From Arthrobacter ramosus (GTDB lineage Bacteria > Actinomycetota > Actinomycetes > Actinomycetales > Micrococcaceae): a stretch of DNA of 64,000 nt. The notes under the pieces were generated by a model, which saw only the letters and a program-made list of their open reading frames with translations, ran no database searches and was not told where the DNA came from. Location of the stretch: the NCBI RefSeq assembly GCF_039535095.1, contig NZ_BAAAWN010000001.1, positions 434,001 through 498,000 on the forward strand, given 5' to 3'. A program made the position numbers and the translations under genes. Shown in pieces: positions 26,239-34,226 of the stretch. How positions within the stretch are numbered: position 1 is the stretch's first letter; each line of letters opens with the position of its first letter.

Positions 26239-26589
26239 CAGTAAACCGGGGTGATCCCGGTCAGGCCATGATTCGCTCCTGCTGAGGTATTTCCCGCACC
26301 AGCTGAGTGGTGAAAAGCCGAAATTGAGTACATAGAAGCTACGTTTTGAGTGGTGTTGAGCATGAATTGAGTGCTGACAAATACATCACATGCTTCGCCA
26401 AAAAAATCCTCTGACCTGTTTGTTTAAAGATCTTGTCAGCACTCAGGCCATCATCTATTCTCGGTAGTCCAATTCGTCTTTACTATCGGGGGCAGGTATG
26501 ACTTTTTTGGCATTTTCGAAGTTCCGGGACTGTAAAAACCAAGTGGCGGGCCTGCACCGTAATCCCGTCCGGACGCTCAGGGGGAAGCA
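26239..26589. promoter_or_regulatory. AT-richer intergenic with phased TGAG repeats
   Basis: No gene is seen in these 351 bp, which are visibly less GC-rich than their surroundings. TGAG occurs at 26283, 26304, 26325, 26347, 26357 and 26368 on the plus strand, spaced 21, 21, 22, 10 and 11 bases (multiples of about one helical turn). The sites read mostly C/T-TGAGTGG. The last one merges with a 13-bp inverted repeat. This pattern resembles a regulator array on one DNA face. Confidence 0.5.
26368..26445. repeat. 13-bp inverted repeat, 52-bp spacer
   Basis: TGAGTGCTGACAA (26368-26380) and TTGTCAGCACTCA (26433-26445) are perfect complements. The spacer is AT-rich, with an A-run and TTTGTTTAAAGATC. 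The structure could be a hairpin transcript end, paired operators, or the footprint of a lost small element. No transposase-like sequence lies between them. Confidence 0.6.
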
Positions 26590-26916
26590 TTGAAAACTCG
26601 AAAAGTCGGCGCGATCGGAATCTGCGCGGCAATGGCATTGGTAACTGCATCCGCGATTCCCGCGCAGGCAGCAGTGACGAGCGTCAGCGGCTCGCTCAGC
26701 TGCCCCGCGGGTCAGGTCGTATGGGTACACGTCGTGACTACGTACAGTGCGCCGGTCACCTTCTATTCCGGCACCGCCCTGCGCACCACGGACCGCGGCG
26801 GCTATGACCATGTCTTCAACTACGGAACCAGGACGGTGAACTGGAAGGTGGTAAGCAGTGACATCCAGACGGCGACCGACTATTGCGGAAGTAACGTGAC
26901 GCGTCCAAGTGAATGA
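26590..26916 (+). CDS. Small secreted protein, unknown function
   Basis: A 108-residue protein starting at TTG 26590, 6 bases after GGGGGAAG. A basic start and hydrophobic stretch (AIGICAAMALVTASAIPAQA) end in AQA-A, a signal-peptidase I site near residue 28. The mature 80 residues hold two cysteines (LSCPAGQ and DYCGSN), likely one disulfide, and many Thr/Tyr/Val residues in a beta pattern. No family is recognised. Its last 8 bases overlap the next small gene. The region is less GC-rich than its surroundings, which suggests a recently acquired or fast-evolving gene. Confidence 0.6.
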   Translation: MKTRKVGAIGICAAMALVTASAIPAQAAVTSVSGSLSCPAGQVVWVHVVTTYSAPVTFYSGTALRTTDRGGYDHVFNYGTRTVNWKVVSSDIQTATDYCGSNVTRPSE

Positions 26917-27163
26917 ATCCATCCAGACTGAGATCGCCCGCACACTCAGCACAATTCCAGTCCGCGCGTCTCGCCAAATGACCTCCATCGAGTATCAGTT
27001 TCGTGTGAGCGAGATCCTCAGGCTTTTTGACATCGATGCAGTGGGCAGCGAAACGGGCGTAGTTTACGGGGACAAGGGCGTTGAGCTAGAGGATCAGCCT
27101 TTAGTCTGGGCCATTCGCATACTCATTGGGAGGCGGTTCGACATCCCGGAAGCAATAATGTGA
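26909..27163 (+). CDS. Small hypothetical protein
   Basis: An 84-residue predicted protein with a GTG start overlapping the preceding secreted-protein gene by 8 bp. The sequence is cytosolic, slightly acidic and helical (SRQMTSIEYQFRVSEILRLFDID), then VVYGDKGVELEDQPLVWAIRILIG. No motif recognised. The overlap suggests a two-gene unit with 26590-26916, for example an exported protein and a partner, but nothing in the sequence identifies the relation. No strong ribosome-binding site besides coupling. Confidence 0.5.
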   Translation: MNESIQTEIARTLSTIPVRASRQMTSIEYQFRVSEILRLFDIDAVGSETGVVYGDKGVELEDQPLVWAIRILIGRRFDIPEAIM

Positions 27164-27167
27164 ATAG

Positions 27168-28706
<1,539 letters not shown>

Positions 28707-28751
28707 TCCCAATGCACACACGCGCGCACCCGCGCCATCCTGCCCACCCCA

Positions 28752-28818
28752 CCCCAACTAACTCGCATTTGTTGTCGTTTTGAGGGCTCAAAACGACACC
28801 TACTGCGAGCTAGTTGGG
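28752..28818. repeat. 67-bp palindromic repeat family A, copy 1
   Basis: CCCCAACTAACTCGCATTTG on the left mirrors the right end, GCGAGCTAGTTGGG, and the centre is GTCGTTTTGAGGGCTCAAAACGAC, a near-perfect stem. It lies between the convergent gdhA and lldD genes, 9 bases from the lldD stop, where it could act as a bidirectional transcript end. Related copies: 48367, 55979, 57044 and 57718. Confidence 0.88.
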
Positions 28819-28827
28819 CAGCCGGAC

Positions 28828-30132
28828 CTAGTGCTGCAGCAGGCGCACGTGGTCCGGGTTCAGTTCCGAAATCTTCGTGACTCCGAGCAGGGCCATGGTG
28901 CGGGCCATATCCTTCTCCAGGATCTGTATGGTGCGGTCCACGCCGGCCCTCCCGCCGGCCATGAGCCCGTAGAGGTAGGCGCGGCCGATCAGCGTGAAGT
29001 CGGCGCCGAGGGCCAGGGCTGCGACGATATCGGCGCCGCTCATGATGCCGGTGTCCAGGATGATGGCCGCATCGCTGTTGTCCGCCTTCAGTGCGGCGGC
29101 GACCTCCGGAACGAGGTGCAGCGGAATCGGTGCCCGGTCCAGTTGGCGCCCGCCGTGGTTGGAGATCACGACGCCGTCCGCGCCGTGGTCCACCACCTTG
29201 CGGGCATCTTCCACCGTCTGGATGCCCTTGACTACCAGCTTGCCCTTCCAGGTTTCGCGCAGCCAGTCGAGGTCGTCGAAGGTCAGGGTGGGATCGAACA
29301 TTGAATTGATGAGGTCGGCCACGGTTCCCGTGTAGCGGGAGAGCGAAGCGAAAGTCAACGGCTCGTGCGTGAGGAAGTTGAACCACCATGCAGGCCGGTA
29401 CGAGGCATCCAGGACGGTCCTCACCGTGAGCGCCGGCGGAATGGTCATGCCGTTGCGGACGTCCCGCAGCCGGGCGCCCGCGACGGCGGTGTCCACCGTG
29501 ACCATGAGGGTGTCGTTTCCGGCCTTGGCGGCGCGCTCGATCAGCTCCAGGGAACGGTCCCGGTCCGTCCAGAGGTAAAGCTGGAACCAGTTGCGGCCGT
29601 TCGGAGCCGCCGCGGCCACGTCCTCGATGGAAGCCGTGCCCATCGTGGAGAGAGTGTACGGAATACCGGCCGCTTCGGCCGCCTGCGAACCCGCGTACTC
29701 ACCCTCCGACTGCATCATGCGCGTGAATCCCGTAGGCGCGATGCCGAACGGAAGCCGTGATTCCTTGCCCAGGATCCCGGTCCTGAGGTCGATACTGGAG
29801 ACGTCGCGCAGGATTCCCGGCCGGAACTCGATGTCCTGGAACGCCTGGCGGGCCCGGCGGAGGGTGATCTCCGCCTCCGCTGCACCGTCCGTGTAGTCGA
29901 ACGGCGCCTGGGGAGTGCGTCGCTTGGCCATGTCCCGCAGTTCCCAAATGGTGGATGCGCGGCGCAGCTTCGCCGCGTTGCTGAACTCGGGCTTCTTGAA
30001 CTTCATGAGGGGAGCGAGGTCCGAGTATTTGGGAACCCGGCGCTTGAGTGCTGCGGGGCGCCCGACGGCGGTGGGGACCTTCGCTGGCACCTCAAGGGAA
30101 GGGGCGTTGCTCGGCTGGACGGTCTGCGTCAT
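28828..30132 (-). CDS. lldD: FMN-dependent alpha-hydroxy-acid oxidizing protein (L-lactate dehydrogenase type)
   Basis: A 434-residue TIM-barrel flavoenzyme oxidising L-lactate (or a related 2-hydroxy acid) to the keto acid at the membrane. Features: [15 protein letters not shown] loop, [25 protein letters not shown] with the catalytic His, and [20 protein letters not shown] phosphate-binding region (the usual Arg of GIRxG is Met here). The long N-terminus with KFKKPEF and [10 protein letters not shown] fits the mycobacterial LldD2 type. Divergent from a FadR-type GntR regulator, with two operator palindromes between them, so lactate-responsive control is likely. Substrate is an inference. 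Confidence 0.88.
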   Translation of the reverse strand: MTQTVQPSNAPSLEVPAKVPTAVGRPAALKRRVPKYSDLAPLMKFKKPEFSNAAKLRRASTIWELRDMAKRRTPQAPFDYTDGAAEAEITLRRARQAFQDIEFRPGILRDVSSIDLRTGILGKESRLPFGIAPTGFTRMMQSEGEYAGSQAAEAAGIPYTLSTMGTASIEDVAAAAPNGRNWFQLYLWTDRDRSLELIERAAKAGNDTLMVTVDTAVAGARLRDVRNGMTIPPALTVRTVLDASYRPAWWFNFLTHEPLTFASLSRYTGTVADLINSMFDPTLTFDDLDWLRETWKGKLVVKGIQTVEDARKVVDHGADGVVISNHGGRQLDRAPIPLHLVPEVAAALKADNSDAAIILDTGIMSGADIVAALALGADFTLIGRAYLYGLMAGGRAGVDRTIQILEKDMARTMALLGVTKISELNPDHVRLLQH

Positions 30133-30153
30133 GGTGCTGTCTCCAGTGTGCTT

Positions 30154-30170
30154 GTGTGGTTAGACCACAC
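30154..30170. promoter_or_regulatory. FadR/LldR-type operator 1
   Basis: GTGTGGT-TAG-ACCACAC is a perfect palindrome with the TGGTnnnACCA core used by FadR-subfamily GntR regulators, including LldR. It lies 21 bases upstream of the lldD start, so binding would block lldD transcription. Confidence 0.8.
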
Positions 30171-30178
30171 TCTATGCC

Positions 30179-30195
30179 ATGTGGTCCAACCACAT
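30179..30195. promoter_or_regulatory. FadR/LldR-type operator 2
   Basis: ATGTGGT-CCA-ACCACAT is a second perfect palindrome with the same core. Its centre is 25 bp from operator 1. It sits just before the regulator start, suggesting autoregulation and cooperative binding. Confidence 0.8.
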
Positions 30196-30211
30196 CAACT
30201 ACTATTTATCC

Positions 30212-30916
30212 ATGCGAACGCACGAGCTCGTCCTGAGTTGGATCGAAAAGCAATTGTCCGACGGGCACTTGGTGCTTGGTGGGCGGCTTCCTGCCGAGCG
30301 GGCGCTGGCAGAACAGCTGGAAGTCTCAAGGACCTCGGTCCGCGAAGCCATCAGGATCCTGGAAGCCATGGGTTTGGTGCGGGCAGGTGTCGGCTCCGGC
30401 AAGGACGCCGGGACCGTGGTCATCGCGGAACCGGCCACGGCACTCGGCTCCGCGCTCCGCCTCCACGTGGCCACGCAGCATTTGCCCGTCGCTGACATCG
30501 TGGAAACACGGGTCCTGCTCGAATCATGGGCGGTATCCCGCGCCAAGGCCGATGCCCCCGAACTCAAGGAGGCAGCGAGGCTGCTGGACGAAATGGACGT
30601 AAGTGCCGCCGTCGACGACTTCCTCGCGCTCGACGTCGCCTTCCACCTCGCGCTGGCGGAAGCCGCCGGAAATGCCGTGGTGAGCACCATCATGGGATCG
30701 CTGCGTGAAGCGATTGAGGGTTACGCCGCGGCGCTCACTGCGAACCTGCCGGATTGGGATAGCACCGCCCAGCGCCTGAGGTCGGAGCACCGCGCCATCT
30801 TGGAGGCCGTGAACGACGGCGACGGCGGCCGGGCAGCGACCCTCGTTGCCGCACACATCGAGGGGTACTACCGGGAAGCCGGGCTGGGGCTGGCCCCTGC
30901 TGAACCTAGGCCTTGA
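30212..30916 (+). CDS. FadR-subfamily GntR regulator, probably LldR-like
   Basis: A 234-residue repressor. N-terminal GntR winged helix: LVLGGRLPAERALAEQLEVSRTSVREAIRILEAMGLV. C-terminal FCD domain with metal/ligand-type residues: VETRVLLESWAVSRAK, DVAFHLALAEAAGN and LRSEHRAILEAVNDGD. The ATG at 30212 is chosen; the earlier ATG at 30179 lies inside operator 2 and would add an operator-encoded tail. The gene is divergent from the lactate dehydrogenase-like gene, so lactate is the likely effector. Its 3' end overlaps the convergent LacI-type gene by 11 bp. Confidence 0.88.
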   Translation: MRTHELVLSWIEKQLSDGHLVLGGRLPAERALAEQLEVSRTSVREAIRILEAMGLVRAGVGSGKDAGTVVIAEPATALGSALRLHVATQHLPVADIVETRVLLESWAVSRAKADAPELKEAARLLDEMDVSAAVDDFLALDVAFHLALAEAAGNAVVSTIMGSLREAIEGYAAALTANLPDWDSTAQRLRSEHRAILEAVNDGDGGRAATLVAAHIEGYYREAGLGLAPAEPRP

Positions 30917-31919
30917 CGGGTCCGGTGCTGCCCCTGAGCTCAATCCGCGGCGGGAAGTAGTTCGTGGGGGAGGCTGCGTCGTTGGTCTGGATCTGCTCCC
31001 GCATGCGGCGCCACGCAAGGTCCCCGAGGTCGGTGATCGGCACGGCGGCGGTGGTCAGCGGAGGCATGGTGTACCGGGCGAAGGGCATGTCGTCGAAACC
31101 AGTGAGCGACAAGTCTTCCGGTACGCGGATCCCGCGCTGGCTTAGTCCGCTCAAGAGGCCCATCGCCGCGACGTCGTTGAAGACGAGGATGCCGGTGGCA
31201 CCGCACGAGGCGACCGCATCGCTTGACTCGAATCCGGCGTCGAACGTGTTGCCTCCGGGAAGGAACTGCAATTCGACGTCCGGGAATTCGGCGGTGAACT
31301 TCTCGAGCCCGCGGAGGCGCTGCACGTTGGACGCGCTGCGGTCCGGTCCCGTCAGGTAGGCCAGTTTGCGATGACCCAGCTCCACCAGATGGGCGGCAAG
31401 TTCCTGGATGCCTTGGCCGTAGTCCACCACGAGGCTGGGAGTCGGCACCGACTCGGTGGTCCGGTTGATGAGGACGAGCGGATAGAGCGAGGGGGCGAGT
31501 TCTTCCAGGTCGGCGTCGCTCATGCGGGGGGCACAAAGAACGACGCCGTCGCATCGCCTACGCGCCTCCCCGGCGAGGATCGCTTCTTCGCTGGAGACTT
31601 CGGACGAGTCGGCGATCAACACGCGGTAGCCGTCGCGGGCGGCGGCAATACTCAGCCCGCGGAGAATGGCCTGGAACGTGGGGTTGGACAGGTCCGGCAC
31701 CACGATTCCGATGGTGTCCGTCTTTCCCAGGGCCAGGCTCCGACCTACCGGGTTTGGCTTGTACTTCAGCTCCAAGGCGGCCGCGCGCACGCGAGCGGCA
31801 ATGTCCGCGTCCACGGTGGTGTTTCCGTTCATGACGCGGGAAACCGTGGCATGCGAAACACCGGCCATGGATGCCACATCTGCGATGCCCACCCGCCGGG
31901 TGTTCCTTCTGCCTGGCAT
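30906..31919 (-). CDS. LacI-family transcriptional regulator
   Basis: A 337-residue regulator. The N-terminal LacI helix-turn-helix is VGIADVASMAGVSHATVSRVMNGN, and the hinge helix ends near YKPNPVGRSLALGKT. The effector domain resembles periplasmic sugar-binding proteins (IGIVVPDLSNPTFQAILRGL, GILVFNDVAAMGLLSGL, SLTGFDDMPFARYTMPPLTT). The ATG at 31919, with AGGAAGGA just upstream, is preferred to 31955. No sugar transport genes are adjacent, so its regulon is elsewhere. A palindrome about 80 bp upstream of its start may be its own operator. Confidence 0.9.
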   Translation of the reverse strand: MPGRRNTRRVGIADVASMAGVSHATVSRVMNGNTTVDADIAARVRAAALELKYKPNPVGRSLALGKTDTIGIVVPDLSNPTFQAILRGLSIAAARDGYRVLIADSSEVSSEEAILAGEARRRCDGVVLCAPRMSDADLEELAPSLYPLVLINRTTESVPTPSLVVDYGQGIQELAAHLVELGHRKLAYLTGPDRSASNVQRLRGLEKFTAEFPDVELQFLPGGNTFDAGFESSDAVASCGATGILVFNDVAAMGLLSGLSQRGIRVPEDLSLTGFDDMPFARYTMPPLTTAAVPITDLGDLAWRRMREQIQTNDAASPTNYFPPRIELRGSTGPVKA

Positions 31920-31998
31920 GGTTTCCTTCCTGGAGCTGGGGCCGCCCTGTTCCAACGCGGCGGCGACATGTGTTCTGAGGTGAAGTTTATAGTGCGTG

Positions 31999-32013
31999 GG
32001 GAAACGGTTTCCC
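31999..32013. promoter_or_regulatory. LacI-type palindromic operator
   Basis: GGGAAAC-G-GTTTCCC is a 7-bp perfect inverted repeat with an odd centre in the divergent region between the LacI gene and the aroG leader. It is a plausible autoregulatory site, and it sits just 22 bases before the predicted -35 of the aroG leader. Confidence 0.55.
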
Positions 32014-32034
32014 TTGATGTCGTTGGATTTCGAT

Positions 32035-32064
32035 TTGCGGGCATCCGGAGCCTGACGCTATGGT
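32035..32064 (+). promoter_or_regulatory. Predicted promoter of the aroG leader transcript
   Basis: TTGCGG (32035-32040) and TATGGT (32059-32064) with an 18-base spacer resemble a housekeeping sigma promoter. Transcription would start about six bases downstream, at or next to the leader ATG (32071), which implies a leaderless mRNA. Confidence 0.5.
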
Positions 32065-32070
32065 TTGGCT

Positions 32071-32130
32071 ATGACTAAGCGTTGGTATGCGTATTTTTCG
32101 TTGGCTCTGGAGGGGCCCGCGTCTAACTGA
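32071..32130 (+). CDS. Aromatic leader peptide of the DAHP synthase gene
   Basis: A 19-codon open frame reading MTKRWYAYFSLALEGPASN. Codons 5-9 are Trp-Tyr-Ala-Tyr-Phe, so all three aromatic amino acids made from the DAHP synthase pathway are sampled in five codons. No ribosome-binding site is visible and the predicted transcription start coincides with the ATG, suggesting leaderless translation. The codons lie directly before the first strand of a set of competing RNA stems. Leader peptides of this kind are known for aromatic biosynthesis genes in corynebacteria and enterobacteria. The peptide is too short to be stable and acts only by ribosome position (inference). Confidence 0.82.
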   Translation: MTKRWYAYFSLALEGPASN

Positions 32131-32207
32131 CACGCATCCAACTTTCCTTCAGAGCCAACAGGGCAGAGATCATTCTCTGCCCTTCGCCATTTCCAGGCGG
32201 GCTCTGA
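32100..32207 (+). promoter_or_regulatory. Attenuator-like alternative RNA stems upstream of aroG
   Basis: Strand 1 GTTGGCTCTG (32100-32109) pairs perfectly with strand 2 CAGAGCCAAC (32150-32159). Strand 2 can instead pair with strand 4, GGCTCTGA (32200-32207), through TCAGAGCC (32149-32156). A separate perfect 9-bp hairpin, AGGGCAGAG/CTCTGCCCT (32160-32183, six-base loop), lies between. A ribosome stalled on the aromatic codons would mask strand 1 and shift the pairing. No T-run follows, so the readout could be termination of another type or control of the aroG ribosome-binding site. Confidence 0.65.
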
Positions 32208-32244
32208 GTAGGGTCCGCACCTCTTTCGGAACAGGACCCCTTTC

Positions 32245-33387
32245 ATGACCAGCATCGCCGCAGAGCCCACCACACATAACGTCGACGTCGGGAATTCCCG
32301 CGCCCAGTCGACGTCGAACCTGCGCGTCAGCCGCTTCGAGCCGCTCCCCACGCCGCAGGAAATCAGCGCGGAACTGCCGCTTGACGCGAGGTCTTCCGCC
32401 GTCGTCGAGCGCGGACGCGATGGAGTCCGCGCGATCATGGACGGCGTGGACGATCGCCTCCTGGTGATAGTGGGCCCTTGCTCCATCCACGATCCGAAGG
32501 CCGGCCTGGAATACGCACGCAGGCTGGTCAGCCAGGCGGAGAAGCATAAGGAAGACCTTTTGATCGTCATGCGGGCGTACTTCGAGAAGCCGCGGACCAC
32601 GGTTGGCTGGAAGGGCCTCATCAACGATCCCCACCTGGACGGCAGCCACGACATTGCGGCCGGACTCCGTGCGGCGCGCGGATTCCTTCAGCAGGTCACG
32701 GCCCTGGGATTGCCGACCGCCACAGAGTTCCTGGAACCCATCAGCCCGCAATACATGGCCGACCTCGTGGCGTGGGGCGCCATCGGTGCGCGGACCACCG
32801 AGAGCCAGATCCACCGTCAGCTCGCCTCGGGACTGTCCATGCCGATCGGCTTCAAGAACGGGACCGACGGCGACCTCCAGGTAGCGATCGATGCCTGCGG
32901 TGCTTCTGCCGCACCCCAGGCGTTCCTGGGGATCGACGGCGATGGCCGCGCCGCCCTGGTGGCGACCTCGGGCAACCCGGACACGCATGTGATCCTGCGC
33001 GGGGGCCGCAAGGGTCCGAACTACGCGGCCGACCAGGTTGCCGCTGCGTCGGAGAAACTCTCGGCGAAGGGGCTGAATCCGCGGCTGATCGTTGACGCGA
33101 GCCACGCCAACAGCGGCAAGAGCCACCATCGGCAGGCCGAAGTCGCCTTGGAGATCGGTGCGCAATTGGAGGATGACGTGGCTTCGCCGATCGCCGGCGT
33201 CATGCTGGAGAGCTTCCTTGTCGGTGGGGCGCAGAACCTGGATGTGGAGCGGCAGTCTGCTGGCGAACAAGAGCTGGTGTACGGCCAGAGCGTCACGGAC
33301 GCCTGCATGGAATGGGACGTCACGGTGTCCGTCCTGGACCAGTTGGCGGCCTCGGCCCGCAAGCGTCGGATGGCTGCTTCCAACTAA
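32245..33387 (+). CDS. aroG: 3-deoxy-7-phosphoheptulonate (DAHP) synthase, type I
   Basis: A 380-residue enzyme joining phosphoenolpyruvate and erythrose 4-phosphate, the first step of aromatic amino-acid synthesis. AroF/G/H-type motifs: LLVIVGPCSIHDPKAGLEYA, MRAYFEKPRTTVGWKGL, WGAIGARTTESQIHRQLASG (substrate binding), GFKNGTDGDLQVAIDA, and DASHANSGKSHHRQ with metal ligands. It is type I (bacterial AroG) and not the plant-like type II. Expression is probably attenuated by the aromatic leader peptide ending 115 bases upstream. The first two ATG-proximal codons follow a weak GGAACAGG site. Confidence 0.95.
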   Translation: MTSIAAEPTTHNVDVGNSRAQSTSNLRVSRFEPLPTPQEISAELPLDARSSAVVERGRDGVRAIMDGVDDRLLVIVGPCSIHDPKAGLEYARRLVSQAEKHKEDLLIVMRAYFEKPRTTVGWKGLINDPHLDGSHDIAAGLRAARGFLQQVTALGLPTATEFLEPISPQYMADLVAWGAIGARTTESQIHRQLASGLSMPIGFKNGTDGDLQVAIDACGASAAPQAFLGIDGDGRAALVATSGNPDTHVILRGGRKGPNYAADQVAAASEKLSAKGLNPRLIVDASHANSGKSHHRQAEVALEIGAQLEDDVASPIAGVMLESFLVGGAQNLDVERQSAGEQELVYGQSVTDACMEWDVTVSVLDQLAASARKRRMAASN

Positions 33388-33426
33388 GTGAAACCTAGTC
33401 TCCAGTTGGCCGAAAGACTTTCACTT
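33386..33426 (+). terminator. Hairpin after aroG
   Basis: AAGTGAAA (33386-33393) pairs with TTTCACTT (33419-33426), and inner AGTCT pairs with AGACT, with a 3-base bulge. The left arm starts within the TAA stop codon (33385-33387). TTTGG follows, so it is a weak intrinsic terminator. Confidence 0.6.
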
Positions 33427-33545
33427 TGGTACCAGCAGCCTCTAGAGTATCTAGCACATGGTTGTTTGATGGCTCAGCATCGGCACACCAGGTAATGAAT
33501 GCTGGGGTTCGCCGCTAACCGCTGAGAGCAAAGGAATATGGAGAA

Positions 33546-33758
33546 ATGTCCGCAGAGACTAACTTCTCGAACGCGCGTTTCATGACAGTGGCTGAAGTTG
33601 CCGAAGTCCTCCGGGTTTCCAAAATGACCGTGTACCGTCTGGTCCACTCGGGAGAATTGCCGGCCGTCCGATTTGGACGATCATTCCGGGTCCCCGAAGA
33701 AGCCGTGAGCCAGTACCTCAAGGGCGCGGTCGTCGACGGACACTCGGAGACGGCTTGA
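33546..33758 (+). CDS. bldC: BldC-family MerR-like DNA-binding protein
   Basis: A 70-residue protein that is almost entirely one winged-helix domain: FMTVAEVAEVLRVSKMTVYRLVHSGELPAVRFGRSFRVPEEAVSQYL. This is the BldC/excisionase-like family; in Streptomyces BldC binds direct repeats cooperatively and holds back differentiation. In non-sporulating relatives its role is unknown but the gene is highly conserved (Rv0500A), always next to bS22. It stands alone, 158 bp after aroG, so it has its own promoter. Confidence 0.93.
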   Translation: MSAETNFSNARFMTVAEVAEVLRVSKMTVYRLVHSGELPAVRFGRSFRVPEEAVSQYLKGAVVDGHSETA

Positions 33759-33931
33759 GCCATGCCTGGTTCCCGAAGGGGCCGGCGGTCATTGGGTGCC
33801 CCCGATAAGCGGTACCCTGTTAAGGAACGTTTTACGTCATTGTAAGAATCTGTCAGTTGTAAAGTCTGTTGCTCAGTTCAAGGACCTCACCCAGCAGACA
33901 GAATCTCAATCTAGTTTGGTAAGGAACTTAC

Positions 33932-34030
33932 GTGGGTTCAGTTATTAAGAAGCGCCGCAAGCGTATGGCCAAGAAGAAGCACCGCAAACTGCTTCGTAAG
34001 ACCCGCCACCAGCGTCGCAATAAGAAGTAG
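33932..34030 (+). CDS. 30S ribosomal protein bS22 (AURKAIP1/COX24 domain)
   Basis: A 32-codon gene starting at GTG 33932, 6 bases after AAGGAA. The product begins GSVIKKRRKRMAKKKHRKLL and is almost entirely basic. It matches the bS22 protein seen in mycobacterial ribosomes near the mRNA decoding centre, and mitochondrial AURKAIP1. Small size means it is often missed in annotation. It is followed by a strong hairpin terminator, so it is monocistronic and probably highly expressed. The location right after bldC is conserved in actinobacteria. Confidence 0.93.
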   Translation: MGSVIKKRRKRMAKKKHRKLLRKTRHQRRNKK

Positions 34031-34050
34031 AGATACTTCCTACAGCGTGA

Positions 34051-34084
34051 ATGCCCGTTGCCTCCCGAGGCGGCGGGCATTTTT
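34051..34084 (+). terminator. Intrinsic terminator of the bS22 gene
   Basis: ATGCCCG-TT-GCCTC-CC-GAGGC-GG-CGGGCAT is a stable stem with one symmetric internal mismatch, followed by TTTT. It is a canonical rho-independent terminator 20 bases after the stop. Confidence 0.88.
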
Positions 34085-34112
34085 GCGTGCGGGGATGGGT
34101 TGGTGACGTCGC

Positions 34113-34212
34113 GCGACGCGCAAATTGGCTGGCGACGCGCAAAATCCCTGGTGACACCTGAATACAGGCGTCGCCAGGGATTTTCTGTGTCGCGCAGCTC
34201 TTTGCGTGTCGC
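34113..34212. repeat. 100-bp composite palindrome
   Basis: The core AAAATCCCTGGTGACACCTG (34141-34160) pairs with 34165-34184 at 18 of 20 positions around AATA. The outer parts, GCGACGCGCAAATTGGCTG on the left and the complement of CAGCTCTTTGCGTGTCGC on the right, also pair with some mismatches. It fills the gap between the bS22 terminator and the convergent HAD gene, ending 15 bases from that gene's stop. Probably another dispersed palindromic element (family D, one copy here). Confidence 0.75.
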
Positions 34213-34226
34213 AGGAAGAGCGCGGG

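Noticed and set aside
26368..26445. Inverted repeat considered as insertion-sequence ends
   Set aside because: The enclosed 52 bp cannot hold a transposase and no target duplication is visible; kept only as an unexplained repeat.
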